A DNA stretch of 64,000 bases from JACCTU01 sp963769665 (GTDB lineage Bacteria > Actinomycetota > Thermoleophilia > Gaiellales > Gaiellaceae). The notes below the pieces were generated by a model that worked only from the letters and a program-made list of their open reading frames with translations, had not been told where the DNA came from and searched no databases. Positions 1 to 8,272 of the stretch are shown piece after piece. The DNA lies in NCBI GenBank assembly GCA_963769665.1, contig CAVYMQ010000003.1, positions 124,001 through 188,000 of the forward strand, in the 5' to 3' direction. The translations under genes and the position numbers were made by a program. How positions within the stretch are numbered: the first letter of the stretch is position 1; every line of letters starts with the position of its first letter.

Positions 1-1
1 C

Positions 2-424
2 GACCGCCGCGGCGAGCCGGCGCACTACATCGACATGATCACGCGGCTGATGCGGCTCTCCGTCCTGCGCGGCACCGCGCTCGAGGAACGCCACGCCGAC
101 GCGACCGACCAGTCGATCCACGAGCTCGAGCGGCTCGCACGCGACCTGCCACAGCTCGTTCGCGACGCCGGAGCGTCCGAGGAGCTGGCGCAGGCGGTCG
201 AAGAGCGCGTGCTCGGCTCCGAGTTCCCGTTCCAGCGCGAGCGAGCGCTGCCGCGGATCACGGTGCGCGCGGGAGCGGAAGGCGTCGCGCTCGAGTCTCG
301 CCTCCGCCGCGGAGCCGAGTGGACCGAAGCGGCGAAGCGCGCTCTGATCCAGCGCGGCTACGACCTCACGGACGCCGAGCTCGCAGCAGCCGGAATCGGA
401 AGCGCAGCACCCGCTCGACGCTAG
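2..424 (+). CDS. C-terminal part of an unrecognised protein
   Basis: The frame is open from the first bases of the window, so the true start lies upstream; about 140 residues are visible. The piece is charged and looks mostly helical, with many Arg, Glu and Ala residues and no membrane segment or signal. Codon third positions are strongly G/C, as in the neighbours, so it is probably real coding sequence. I do not recognise a family. Its 3' end overlaps the convergent glycosidase gene by 59 bp, which is long for this genome, so either stop could belong to a slightly diverged end. Confidence 0.6.
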   Translation, partial: DRRGEPAHYIDMITRLMRLSVLRGTALEERHADATDQSIHELERLARDLPQLVRDAGASEELAQAVEERVLGSEFPFQRERALPRITVRAGAEGVALESRLRRGAEWTEAAKRALIQRGYDLTDAELAAAGIGSAAPARR

Positions 425-1241
425 CGTCGAGCTTGCCTTCGCGCGCCAGCGGCACGAGCGCGGCGATCGCACGCCGTGCGTGCGCACTGCTCGTGAAGAG
501 CAGGAGGTCGGCTCCGGCGAGCATCGCCTGACGTGCCCAGCGCTCGACCGGCGCGGCTTTCACGATCGACAGCGAGTCCGTGATCGCAACCCCGTCGAAG
601 CCGAGCGCGCGCAGCCGCCGATAGGTATCCGGGGAGATCGACGCGCGATACGGCGCGCCGTTGTAGAACGCGTTGCTCGTCATCACGCAGGGAACACCGG
701 CGCGGATCGCCGAGCGGAAGGCGGCGATCTCGACCGCGCGGATCCTGCCGTCGACGTGCGGACGTTCGTCGGTGGAGATCGGTGTCGAGCCGAGGCCGGG
801 GAAGTGCTTCGCGCACCCGGCAACGCCTGCTGCAGCGAGCCCTCGGGCGAAGGAGACCGCGTACTCCGGCCGGCGGAAGTGCCGCGAGCCGAGCGGCCCG
901 TCGGCCAGGTCGACGACGGGCGCGAGGTCGACGTGCACGCCGCGTGCCTTCAACGCGCGCCCCGTGGCGCGCCCCGCCGCGAAGGAGGCGGCGCTCGACC
1001 GGTACGCGAACGCAGGCGAGCTCGGCGGGTCGCTCCCGAACGCGCGCACCCCACCGCCCTCCTGGTCGACGTAGACCAGCGCGCCCTTTGGCCGCGGCAG
1101 CCGCGTGCTCCAGTCCTGCACGAGAACCCCGCTCACGCCGGGCGGGGCCGGAAGGCCGGAGACGACGACGAGCGCGGCTTGCTGCTGGGGCGTGAGCGAC
1201 GCGGCTGCCAGCATCGAGGCCGCTGTGAGTGCCAGGGACAC
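366..1241 (-). CDS. Secreted family 3 glycoside hydrolase (beta-N-acetylhexosaminidase-like)
   Basis: This 291-residue protein matches the N-terminal catalytic barrel of GH3 enzymes of the NagZ type, which remove N-acetylglucosamine from muropeptides or glycans. Visible markers are VYVDQEGGGV, the KHFPGLGSTPISTDERP loop that carries the acid/base-side residues, and VAITDSLSI, whose Asp is the expected nucleophile. The start is a GTG giving a hydrophobic signal peptide (VSLALTAASMLAAAS), so the enzyme is probably exported, unlike cytosolic NagZ of Gram-negatives. An alternative GTG lies at 1253. I prefer 1241 because a TAGTGT -10 hexamer ends 8 nt upstream. It shares a bidirectional promoter with the acyl-CoA dehydrogenase gene. 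Confidence 0.85.
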   Translation of the reverse strand: MSLALTAASMLAAASLTPQQQAALVVVSGLPAPPGVSGVLVQDWSTRLPRPKGALVYVDQEGGGVRAFGSDPPSSPAFAYRSSAASFAAGRATGRALKARGVHVDLAPVVDLADGPLGSRHFRRPEYAVSFARGLAAAGVAGCAKHFPGLGSTPISTDERPHVDGRIRAVEIAAFRSAIRAGVPCVMTSNAFYNGAPYRASISPDTYRRLRALGFDGVAITDSLSIVKAAPVERWARQAMLAGADLLLFTSSAHARRAIAALVPLAREGKLDASVERVLRFRFRLLRARRP

Positions 1242-1249
1242 GGGGCCGG

Positions 1250-1259
1250 ACACTAGACT
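1250..1259. promoter_or_regulatory. Bidirectional -10 element, GH3 gene / acyl-CoA dehydrogenase gene
   Basis: The sequence ACACTAGACT holds TAGACT on the plus strand (1254-1259, 9 nt before the ATG at 1269) and TAGTGT on the minus strand (1250-1255, 8 nt before the GTG at 1241). Both hexamers use the same TA at 1254-1255. Confidence 0.55.
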
Positions 1260-1268
1260 CGACTCGCG

Positions 1269-2507
1269 ATGGACTTCACCCTGACCGACGAGCAGCGGCT
1301 GATCCAGGACACCGTGCGGGCGTTCGTGGACGAGCGCGTACTGCCTGTCGCGGTCCAGAACGACATCGACCACAAGCTCGACCTCGAGCTGATCGAGGGA
1401 ATGGCCGAGCTCGGGCTGCTCGGGATCGTGATCCCGGAGGAGTACGGCGGCGCGGGGCTCGACTTCGTCGCCGAGGCGCTGTCCTGCGAGGAGATCGAGC
1501 GCGGCGAGGCCGCCTTCCGCACGCTGATCTCCGTCCACGTCGGCCTGAACTCGCTGTCGCTCCTGCGCTACGGCACCGAGGAGCAGAAGCAGCGCTGGCT
1601 GACGCCGCAGGCGAAGGGCGAGAAGCTCGCGTGCTTCGGCCTGACCGAGCCCGAGGCCGGCTCCGACGTCGCTGCGATGCGCACGACCGCGCGGCGCGAG
1701 GGCGACGTCTACGTGCTGAACGGCCAGAAGAACTGGATCTCGTATGCCAGCGTCGCCGACCACGCGCTCGTGTTCGCGAAGACCGACCCCGGCGCGAAGC
1801 ACAAGGGCATCTCCGCGTTCGTGCTCGAGAAGGGCATGAAGGGCTTCACGTCGCGCGACACCGAGCACAAGCTCGGCATCTGGGCGGGCTCCACGGGTGA
1901 GCTGTTCTTCGAGAACGTCGAGGTGCCGGCGGAGAACCTGATCGGCGAGGAGGGCCAGGGCTTCGAGATCGCGATGTACTCGCTCGACCAGGGCCGCTTC
2001 ACCGTCGCCGCGGGCGCGTGCGGCGTGATCCGCGCGTGTCTCGAGCGCTCGGTCGAGTACGCGCGCGAACGGCAGACGTTCGGCCAGCCGATCGGCAAGT
2101 ACCAGTTCGTGCAAGACCTGATCGCGCAGATGGTGCTCGACTATGAGACGTCGAAGCTGCTCGTGATGCAGGCGGCGTGGCTGAAGAACGAAGGTGTGCG
2201 GAACACGCGCGAGACCTCGCTCGCCAAGTGGCACGCGACCGAGTCGGCGTTCAAGTCCGCGCATAACGCGATCCAGATCCACGGCTCCTACGGCTACAGC
2301 GCCGAGTACGGGATCGAGCGCTACTTCCGAAACGCGCGCGCGCCGATCATCTACGAGGGCACGACGCAGATCCACAAGCTGATGCAGGCCGAGCACGCGC
2401 TCGGCTACCGGCAGCTGAACGGCCGCGACGGCTCGATCTCGCCGCTCGCGGCCTGGGGGCCCGCGCTGCTCGCGCGAGAGCCGGGCCCGCCGGTCGCAGC
2501 CGGCTGA
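1269..2507 (+). CDS. Acyl-CoA dehydrogenase
   Basis: A 412-residue FAD-dependent acyl-CoA dehydrogenase that should introduce the alpha,beta double bond into an acyl-CoA and pass electrons to electron-transfer flavoprotein. The three family regions are present: N-terminal helices, the middle beta domain with CFGLTEPEAGSD near residue 120, and the C-terminal helical domain with the catalytic-base motif IYEGTTQ (Glu363). Glu at this position is typical of short/medium-chain and glutaryl-type enzymes. The last ~25 residues are a Pro/Ala-rich tail. No ETF or thiolase gene is adjacent, so the substrate cannot be told. The ATG lies 9 nt after a TAGACT hexamer, suggesting a leaderless mRNA. Confidence 0.93.
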   Translation: MDFTLTDEQRLIQDTVRAFVDERVLPVAVQNDIDHKLDLELIEGMAELGLLGIVIPEEYGGAGLDFVAEALSCEEIERGEAAFRTLISVHVGLNSLSLLRYGTEEQKQRWLTPQAKGEKLACFGLTEPEAGSDVAAMRTTARREGDVYVLNGQKNWISYASVADHALVFAKTDPGAKHKGISAFVLEKGMKGFTSRDTEHKLGIWAGSTGELFFENVEVPAENLIGEEGQGFEIAMYSLDQGRFTVAAGACGVIRACLERSVEYARERQTFGQPIGKYQFVQDLIAQMVLDYETSKLLVMQAAWLKNEGVRNTRETSLAKWHATESAFKSAHNAIQIHGSYGYSAEYGIERYFRNARAPIIYEGTTQIHKLMQAEHALGYRQLNGRDGSISPLAAWGPALLAREPGPPVAAG

Positions 2508-2569
2508 TACTTGCGCCCATCGTCACGTTCGCCGAAGATTGGTGCACTCGACGCCGTGAGGAGGCATAG

Positions 2570-2851
2570 GTGCCGCGATGGAACGGAAAGATCGAGACCG
2601 GAGGGACGGCCCCGCCGCTGCAGGACGACCGTCGCAGGCCGATTGCGGTAAGGGAACGTCTCGAAGCGCTCGCCAAGGAGTACGGCTGCAAGCTCGTGGA
2701 CGTCACGTGGCAGCCCGGTAGCTGGGTCGCCGACGTCACGTTCGAGGACGCTGACGGCGCCCGAAAGCTCCTAGAGAAGCTGGAGGCCGCAGACGTGCGC
2801 GAGGTGCTCAGCGCCGAGGAGAAGGAAGAAGAACAACAAGGGAAGAGCTAG
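2570..2851 (+). CDS. Small conserved-looking protein, function unknown
   Basis: Encodes 93 residues from a GTG start preceded by a good ribosome site (GAGGAGG, 6 nt upstream). The N-terminus is polar and the middle could form a small alpha/beta fold (ALAKEYGCKLVDVTWQPGSW). The C-terminus is a run of Glu and Lys. It sits 62 bp after the acyl-CoA dehydrogenase stop and ends 4 bp before the convergent cyclase gene. I do not recognise the family. The ribosome site and codon bias support it as real. Confidence 0.6.
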   Translation: MPRWNGKIETGGTAPPLQDDRRRPIAVRERLEALAKEYGCKLVDVTWQPGSWVADVTFEDADGARKLLEKLEAADVREVLSAEEKEEEQQGKS

Positions 2852-2855
2852 CGGC

Positions 2856-5800
2856 TCAGAGGAGCAGCTCGGCAGCACGCGCATAGCCGGACGCTCCGAC
2901 GCGTCGGTAGAAGACGAGCGCACGGTCCGCGCCGTCCCCATCCGGCCCGCGGCCTGCGGCGTGGTCACGTGCCGCGGCCGCGAGCCGGATGTCGGCCTCT
3001 TCCGGCAGTGCCCCGATCTCCCCGCAGATCACGGCTGCAGACGCGAGGTCGCCGCTGACGATCGCATTCGCCGCATCGAGCCAGCGTGTCCTCCAGGCGG
3101 AGTCTCGAATTCCCTCGAGCACTTCCGGGCCGCGCCCGATCGCGCTCGCCGCGAGCGCGAGATCGACGACCCAGTAGGACGGCGGCGACGGCCTCGCGAC
3201 GGCTCGCTCGAGGAGCTCGTCCAGATACGCGGCCGCCTGATCCTCGTCCCCGGTGGCGTTCGCCGCGCGCGCGGCGAACGCAAGCGCCGGGTAGAGGTTC
3301 TGCGGGTCCGGAGCTCCTCGCGCGAACGCCAGCGCGTGCGTGACGTTGGCGGTCGCCGCGTCTTGGTCACCACGCGCGAGCTCGATGCGCGCACGCACGA
3401 GCGACGCGTCGAACTCGACGCTCGCCGGCGACTCGGCCGCGGATGCGCCCGTGAGCTCGGACGCCAGCTTCAAGGCATCGTCCCAGCTCCCGCGCCAGTA
3501 GAGCTCCAAGAGCAGCTCGGCGCGATACCACGCGATCCAGGCCGCATCTCCGACTCTCTCCACGAGAAGGCGACCTTTTGCGTAGGTCGCGAAGGACGAC
3601 TCCAGGTCGCCGTGCGTCCCCAGCATCCCGCCGAGGTTGTAGTACCCGCGAACGGTCTCGGGCGAGCTGATCTGCTCTGCCGCAGCGACGCTCTGCCGAA
3701 GGTCGTCGAGGCCGGCCGGGTCGCCGGTCAACGTCCGGGCAATCCCGATCGTGGTCAGGACCGAGACACGCAGCTCGGTATGACCGATCGCCTCGGCGAT
3801 CTCGAGAGCCTCGACACCGAGGGCGATCGCCGCCTGCGGCTCGTCCGCGGCGTTTCGGATCCGGGAGAGCGTCGCCAGTGCGTACGCCTTCGCGTAGGAC
3901 GGCTCGTCCAACGCGTCGATCGTCTGCTGGAGCTGCGCGAACGAAGCGTCGCGGTCGCCCTGCCGCCAGTGAACGTCGCCGAGGATCGCGCCGCACTCGG
4001 CGGCTCGTTCGAGCTCCCCCCGCGCCAGCAGCGCCCGTCGAGCCTGCTCGAGGAGCTGATCGTCGGGTCGGCCCGCGCGGTAGAGCGCCTTCGCCTGCAG
4101 GAAGAGGAGATCCGCATGCTCCGGGTCCGCGGGTGACGTCAGCTCGAGCGCCGCTTCGTAGTAGGAGGCTGCCGCTTCAGGAGCATTCAACGCCAACGCC
4201 CGCTCCCCGGCCGCCCGAAACGCCACCAGAGCTTTCGCGGCGAGCTCATCCGTGGGTTGCCGGGAGCCTCGCGCAAACTCGAGCGCCGACCGATAGTGGT
4301 GCGCGATCGTCTCCGCGTGATCCTCTGGACGTCCTAGCGACTCGATCCACGTTGCAGCGAGCCAGTGCTTCTGTGCGCGCTCGGCTCGCGGGATCGAGTT
4401 GTACGCGACATCACGAACGACGGCGTGATGAAACGAGTACTGGAGCTCGGCCGCAATGGAGCTCGTGCCCACGCGACGAATGAACTCCTTGCGCTCGAGC
4501 ACGCGGAGGATGTCGTCGATCGTCGTGCGCTCTAGATCGCACACCGAAGCGACCGCCGCCGGCCAGAAACCGCGTCCGATCACGGACGCATCGCGGAGCA
4601 CGGCCTTCTGCTCCGGTTCGAGTGTGTCGAGCCGTGCCGCGACGATGCCCTGCACCGATTCCGGCAGCGGCACCTCGCCTGGACTGAAGTGCCACTCGTC
4701 GCCGTCGCGGTACAACAGACCGCGGTCGACGAGCATCCGCACGAACTCTTCGGCGTAGAGCGGATTGCCACCCGCCTGCCCGACCACTGCGTCCGCGAGG
4801 TCCGCAGCCACACGGCGCCGCATGAGCAGATGCGTGACGAGCATGCTCGTCTCGGCCTCGCTCAGCGGCGGGAGCGCAATCGTCGCGGCGTTCGCGCGAC
4901 TGCCCCACCCGAGGCGACGCTCGAGCAGCTCGGGCCGCGCCGTGCAGAGGAGGACCAGCGGCATGAGGGTCGCCCAGTCGGCCAGGTGGTCGAGAAAGTC
5001 CAGCAGCCCCACATCGGCCCAGTGCAGGTCCTCGAAGACGAGCACGAGCGGTCCCAGCTCCCCGAGTGCCTCGAAGAAGCGCCGCCAGGCGGTGAACGCC
5101 TCTTCCCTCCTCTCGCTTGCGGGCGCTTCCAGCGCGACGAGTGGACGCAGGTGACTCTCCACCCAGTCTGCCTCTGTCGGGTCGGTCACGAGCTCGCGAA
5201 CGGCCCGGCCGAGCTTCGTGTGCACGGTGTCCGCGCTGTCACTCTCGAGGATCCCCGCCTGCGTCTTGACCATCTCGCCGAGAGCCCAGTAGCTCACGCC
5301 GTCGCCGTAGGGAAGACACCGCCCACGGCGCCAGGTGACGAGCCCCGGATCTCCGGCGAGCGCCCGCTGCAGCTCCCACACGAGCCGGCTCTTGCCGATC
5401 CCGGGAACCCCGACGAGCGTGACGAGCTGCACCGTGCGGTCGCGTCGTGCGCGCGCGATCGTGTCGAGGACGAGGCTCAGCTCCTCCTTGCGGCCGACCA
5501 AGGGCGCCAGGGAAGGCGCCTCGGACGTCGCGCGCAGGTTCAGGCTCGGTCGGAGCGCTTCGTAGACGGCGAGCGGATCGGGCTTTCCCTTCGCCTGGAG
5601 CAACCGGCGCTCGCTGTACTCGATGGTGCCTTGCGTCGCGCGATACGTCGCCTCGCCGACGAGCACCGTGTCGGCGTCGGCGGCCTCTTCGATCCGGAAC
5701 GTGGTGTTCACGACGTCGCCGGTCGCGATGCCCTCCGGCGTCCCGGACGATGCGGCGAGTGAGACGACCGCCTCGCCGGTGTTCACCGCAACGCGCACGC

Positions 5801-6152
5801 CGGAGAGGCCGTCCCGGATCGCAAGCGCTGCGCGCACCGCACGCTCCGGATCGTCCTCGTGGGCGACGGGCGCGCCGAAGACCGCCATGACCGCGTCCCC
5901 GACGTACTTCTCGAACGTCCCGCCGAAGCGCTCGAGCTCGCCACGCATGTGGGCGAGTTGTGGGCGCAGTGCAGCGCGAACCTCTTCCGGATCTCGGGCA
6001 TCCGCGCTCGCAGTCGAGTCGACGATGTCGGCAAAGAGGACGGTCACGACCTTCCGCTCCTCGCCGAAACGGCCGTCCACCGCCGTCCCACAGGCGGGGC
6101 AGAAACGGGCGCCCTCGGGGAGCTCCGAGCCGCACTGGCGGCACGCGGCCAT
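2856..6152 (-). CDS. Zinc-ribbon / class III cyclase / AAA-type ATPase / TPR regulator
   Basis: A 1098-residue multidomain signalling protein. It opens with a zinc ribbon (CRQCG...FCPACG, residues 4-21). A class III adenylate/guanylate cyclase domain follows, with metal-binding Asp in LFADIVDST and YVGDAVMAVFG. Next is a STAND-like ATPase with Walker A GVPGIGKSRL and Walker B LVFEDLHWAD, and the C-terminal half is TPR-like helical repeats. The architecture resembles a large actinobacterial family in which ligand binding by the repeats is thought to control the cyclase; its own signal is unknown. The ATG at 6152 is chosen because it starts directly at the zinc ribbon and follows a TATCCT hexamer by 6 nt. 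Confidence 0.9.
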   Translation of the reverse strand: MAACRQCGSELPEGARFCPACGTAVDGRFGEERKVVTVLFADIVDSTASADARDPEEVRAALRPQLAHMRGELERFGGTFEKYVGDAVMAVFGAPVAHEDDPERAVRAALAIRDGLSGVRVAVNTGEAVVSLAASSGTPEGIATGDVVNTTFRIEEAADADTVLVGEATYRATQGTIEYSERRLLQAKGKPDPLAVYEALRPSLNLRATSEAPSLAPLVGRKEELSLVLDTIARARRDRTVQLVTLVGVPGIGKSRLVWELQRALAGDPGLVTWRRGRCLPYGDGVSYWALGEMVKTQAGILESDSADTVHTKLGRAVRELVTDPTEADWVESHLRPLVALEAPASERREEAFTAWRRFFEALGELGPLVLVFEDLHWADVGLLDFLDHLADWATLMPLVLLCTARPELLERRLGWGSRANAATIALPPLSEAETSMLVTHLLMRRRVAADLADAVVGQAGGNPLYAEEFVRMLVDRGLLYRDGDEWHFSPGEVPLPESVQGIVAARLDTLEPEQKAVLRDASVIGRGFWPAAVASVCDLERTTIDDILRVLERKEFIRRVGTSSIAAELQYSFHHAVVRDVAYNSIPRAERAQKHWLAATWIESLGRPEDHAETIAHHYRSALEFARGSRQPTDELAAKALVAFRAAGERALALNAPEAAASYYEAALELTSPADPEHADLLFLQAKALYRAGRPDDQLLEQARRALLARGELERAAECGAILGDVHWRQGDRDASFAQLQQTIDALDEPSYAKAYALATLSRIRNAADEPQAAIALGVEALEIAEAIGHTELRVSVLTTIGIARTLTGDPAGLDDLRQSVAAAEQISSPETVRGYYNLGGMLGTHGDLESSFATYAKGRLLVERVGDAAWIAWYRAELLLELYWRGSWDDALKLASELTGASAAESPASVEFDASLVRARIELARGDQDAATANVTHALAFARGAPDPQNLYPALAFAARAANATGDEDQAAAYLDELLERAVARPSPPSYWVVDLALAASAIGRGPEVLEGIRDSAWRTRWLDAANAIVSGDLASAAVICGEIGALPEEADIRLAAAARDHAAGRGPDGDGADRALVFYRRVGASGYARAAELLL

Positions 6153-6158
6153 GGTGCG

Positions 6159-6164
6159 AGGATA
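6159..6164 (-). promoter_or_regulatory. -10 element (TATCCT) of the cyclase gene, leaderless
   Basis: TATCCT on the minus strand ends 6 nt before the ATG at 6152, so transcription should begin at or next to the start codon. No Shine-Dalgarno site is present. Confidence 0.5.
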
Positions 6165-6184
6165 CGGCTGCGCCCGGCCTTCGC

Positions 6185-7174
6185 CTAGGGCGTGAAGGCC
6201 AGTCCCCGCGGCTCTGCAGGCGGAGCGAGCGGGCTCGCCGGGGCGTCCGGCGCCAGCTCCGGCTCGTTGTAGAGGCTCGGCGCGACATCGTTGGCGGAGT
6301 CGGCGTAGTACACGCTCGCGAACGTCTGGATGTGCGAGCGACCGACGCCGAGCTCGAACTGGCCGCCGCCGTACAGCGTCATGCCGTGCTCCTCGCCGTA
6401 CGCGATCGTGTCGAGCAGTCGCCGCGCGCTCCCGAAGCGCGACGGCTTGATGTTGAGCCAGCGTGGTTCGAGCTCGAGCGCCTGCACGTCCTCGACCGAG
6501 TGGATCGGCGCGTCGAAGCTCAGGCGGTCGGCGGCGGCTTCGAGGATCGGCCGCGTCTCGTCGGTGAACGCCGCGTCCTCGATCACTGCGTCGGGGAAGC
6601 CCTCGACCACGTCGCGGTACAGCCGCGGGTCGGGCGGCTGGTCGACGACCGTGCCGCGGTAGTAGCCCTTGAGGTCGGTCACGCGGATGCGGCCGGTCGC
6701 CGCGAGCTCGTCGATCAGAGCGCGCGACCACGTGCTTACGGGGTCGACCTTGAACTCGAGCGTCGGCTGAACGGCAAGGAAGCGATCGATGTCCTCACGA
6801 GTCGACACGACGAAGCGGACAGGGCGGTACTCGCGGCCGACCGCAGCGCCGAGCGAGGTGCCCGCCTGCCGCAGCGCGAGGTCGAGCGCTGCGCTTTCGA
6901 ACCCCCAGCGCCGGTAGCCCGCGAGGTCGAGCGACTCGAGTCGCTTCGAAAGCTCGTCGAACGTCCACGTGCCGGAGAGGTCCGGCGGTGAGAACCCGTC
7001 GTGGTGGTCGGCCTCGTAGGTGACGTCCTCCCCCTCGCCGACCTCGCCGCCCCCGGAGATCCGCACCGTCGTGGTCACACGCTTGAACCCGCTCGTGACC
7101 TGGAGCTCGCGCCGCTCCAGCTCGACGGCCTCGACGAGGAGCTCGAGACGGGCGATGCGCTCGTAGTCGCTCAC
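6185..7174 (-). CDS. Enolase-superfamily-like protein, diverged
   Basis: A 329-residue cytosolic protein whose C-terminal two thirds resemble the barrel of the mandelate racemase/muconate-lactonizing branch of the enolase superfamily. VVSTREDIDRFL, LEFKVDP, AVIEDAAF, IHSVEDVQ and WLNIKPSRFGS fall in the usual strand order with a Lys near the end. The N-terminal capping domain is shorter than usual and contains FKRVTTTVRISGGGEVGEGEDV. Some metal-binding positions do not look canonical, so substrate and activity cannot be stated. The GTG start lies back-to-back with the small secreted-protein gene, 23 bp apart, sharing a promoter. The last ~25 residues are Pro/Ala-rich. Confidence 0.65.
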   Translation of the reverse strand: MSDYERIARLELLVEAVELERRELQVTSGFKRVTTTVRISGGGEVGEGEDVTYEADHHDGFSPPDLSGTWTFDELSKRLESLDLAGYRRWGFESAALDLALRQAGTSLGAAVGREYRPVRFVVSTREDIDRFLAVQPTLEFKVDPVSTWSRALIDELAATGRIRVTDLKGYYRGTVVDQPPDPRLYRDVVEGFPDAVIEDAAFTDETRPILEAAADRLSFDAPIHSVEDVQALELEPRWLNIKPSRFGSARRLLDTIAYGEEHGMTLYGGGQFELGVGRSHIQTFASVYYADSANDVAPSLYNEPELAPDAPASPLAPPAEPRGLAFTP

Positions 7175-7180
7175 CGGTGT

Positions 7181-7190
7181 GTTCTACATT
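7181..7190. promoter_or_regulatory. Bidirectional -10 element, enolase-like / secreted-protein genes
   Basis: GTTCTACATT contains TACATT (plus, 7185-7190, 7 nt before the GTG at 7198) and TAGAAC (minus, 7181-7186, 6 nt before the GTG at 7174). The TA at 7185-7186 is common to both. Confidence 0.55.
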
Positions 7191-7197
7191 GCCGGTC

Positions 7198-7659
7198 GTG
7201 CTCGCCGCCGTCCTCTCGTTCGTGCTGGCCCTCCCGCAAGCCGGGGTCTTCGTGCCCGGGAAGAGCCTGGCCGGCGTGAAGCTCGGCGCGACGGAAGCGC
7301 AGGTCCGCGCCGCCTGGGGCCCGCACGTCGGCGTTTGCCGCGGGTGCAGGCACCGGACGCTCTACTTCACGTACGGCAAGTTCAACCAGGTCGGGACGGG
7401 CGCCGAGTTCGACCGCGGCCGCGCCGTCGCGCTCTACACGCTCTGGGTGCCGACGGGCTGGCGGACCGACAAGGGCATCCGGCTGGGCGACTCGCCGATC
7501 AGCGTGAACGGCGTGTACGGCACGCTGCCGCGGTTCGAGTGCGGGCACTATTCGGTGCTGGTGCAGCGGCGAGGGACGGTTTCGAGCGCGTTCTACTTCA
7601 AAGACGATCTGCTCTGGACCTTCGCCTTGCAGCGCTCGTCAGAGCCTGTCTGCCGCTAA
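7198..7659 (+). CDS. Small secreted protein, function unknown
   Basis: A 153-residue protein beginning with a short signal peptide (VLAAVLSFVLALPQAG). The mature part has a CRGCRH motif and two later Cys (ECGHYS and the C-terminal VCR), which could form disulfides outside the cell. It has features common in small secreted actinobacterial proteins (FVPGKSLAGVKLGATEAQV), but I cannot name a family. An in-frame GTG at 7177 would add seven residues that overlap the -10 element, so the leaderless GTG at 7198 is preferred. The 3' end overlaps the convergent TetR gene by 21 bp. Confidence 0.7.
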   Translation: MLAAVLSFVLALPQAGVFVPGKSLAGVKLGATEAQVRAAWGPHVGVCRGCRHRTLYFTYGKFNQVGTGAEFDRGRAVALYTLWVPTGWRTDKGIRLGDSPISVNGVYGTLPRFECGHYSVLVQRRGTVSSAFYFKDDLLWTFALQRSSEPVCR

Positions 7660-8241
7660 CCCGCCGGAGACGATCTCGACGACGGTCCGCTCGGCGCGCG
7701 CGACATCCTCGTCGCCGTCCGGCAGGAGCTCCAGCACCCAGCCGGTGAGCAGCTCCTCGATCGCCCCGTAGAAGATGACGCTCGTCAGGCGCGCGTCGAG
7801 CTCCGGCCGGAGCTCACCCGCCTCCTGCCCGCGCCGGACGATGCGCTCGATCGCGGCGAACGCGTCGCCGACGTCGCCGACGCGGCGGTCGAGCTCCGAG
7901 CTGCGCGCGACACCGCGCACGAGCACGCGCACCAGGTCGGGGTCGCGCCGCCACGAGCGGAGCAGGATCGCCGCCACCTGTCGCAGCTGCTCCTGCGCCG
8001 GCTCGCCCGAATCCTCGACGTCGCGCACCGCCGCGAGCAGGTCGGCCCACGTCTCGCGGAAGATCGTCTCGAGCACCTCTTCCTTCGAGCTGAAGTAGTG
8101 GTACAGCAGACCGTGCGCAACGCCGGCTTCCTCCGCGATGTCGCCGACGCGCGCCGCGTGGAAACCGCGCCGCGCGAACACGCGAACCGCTGCTTCGAGC
8201 AGAAGTCGACGTTTGTCGATTGCAAGCGAGCTGTCGGTCAA
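7639..8241 (-). CDS. TetR-family transcriptional regulator
   Basis: A 200-residue regulator with an N-terminal helix-turn-helix (RVGDIAEEAGVAHGLLYHYF, about residues 30-50) and an all-helical ligand-binding domain with C-terminal dimer helices. The TTG start gives the usual TetR length; the frame is open further upstream but lacks family character there. It is transcribed divergently from the CoA-transferase gene across only 31 bp. That gap holds a 6-bp-arm inverted repeat covering the CoA-transferase -10 element, so the neighbour is the likely target. TetR proteins of this type near acyl-CoA genes often sense acyl-CoA esters, which is only a guess here. Confidence 0.9.
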   Translation of the reverse strand: MTDSSLAIDKRRLLLEAAVRVFARRGFHAARVGDIAEEAGVAHGLLYHYFSSKEEVLETIFRETWADLLAAVRDVEDSGEPAQEQLRQVAAILLRSWRRDPDLVRVLVRGVARSSELDRRVGDVGDAFAAIERIVRRGQEAGELRPELDARLTSVIFYGAIEELLTGWVLELLPDGDEDVARAERTVVEIVSGGLAADRL

Positions 8242-8247
8242 GGCAGA

Positions 8248-8267
8248 CGAACCGTAGTGTAGGTTCG
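8248..8267. promoter_or_regulatory. Candidate TetR operator over the CoA-transferase -10
   Basis: CGAACC (8248-8253) and GGTTCG (8262-8267) are perfect inverted arms around an 8-bp spacer. The right arm overlaps the -10 hexamer TAGGTT (8260-8265), which ends 7 nt before the GTG at 8273. A dimer bound here would block that promoter and could also affect the TetR gene itself. Confidence 0.55.
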
Positions 8268-8272
8268 CGCCG

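Noticed and set aside
1254..2396. Open minus-strand frame extending the GH3 gene to 676 codons
   Set aside because: It runs antisense through the acyl-CoA dehydrogenase gene, is rich in Arg/Leu/Val shadow residues, and the GH3 signal peptide begins at 1241.
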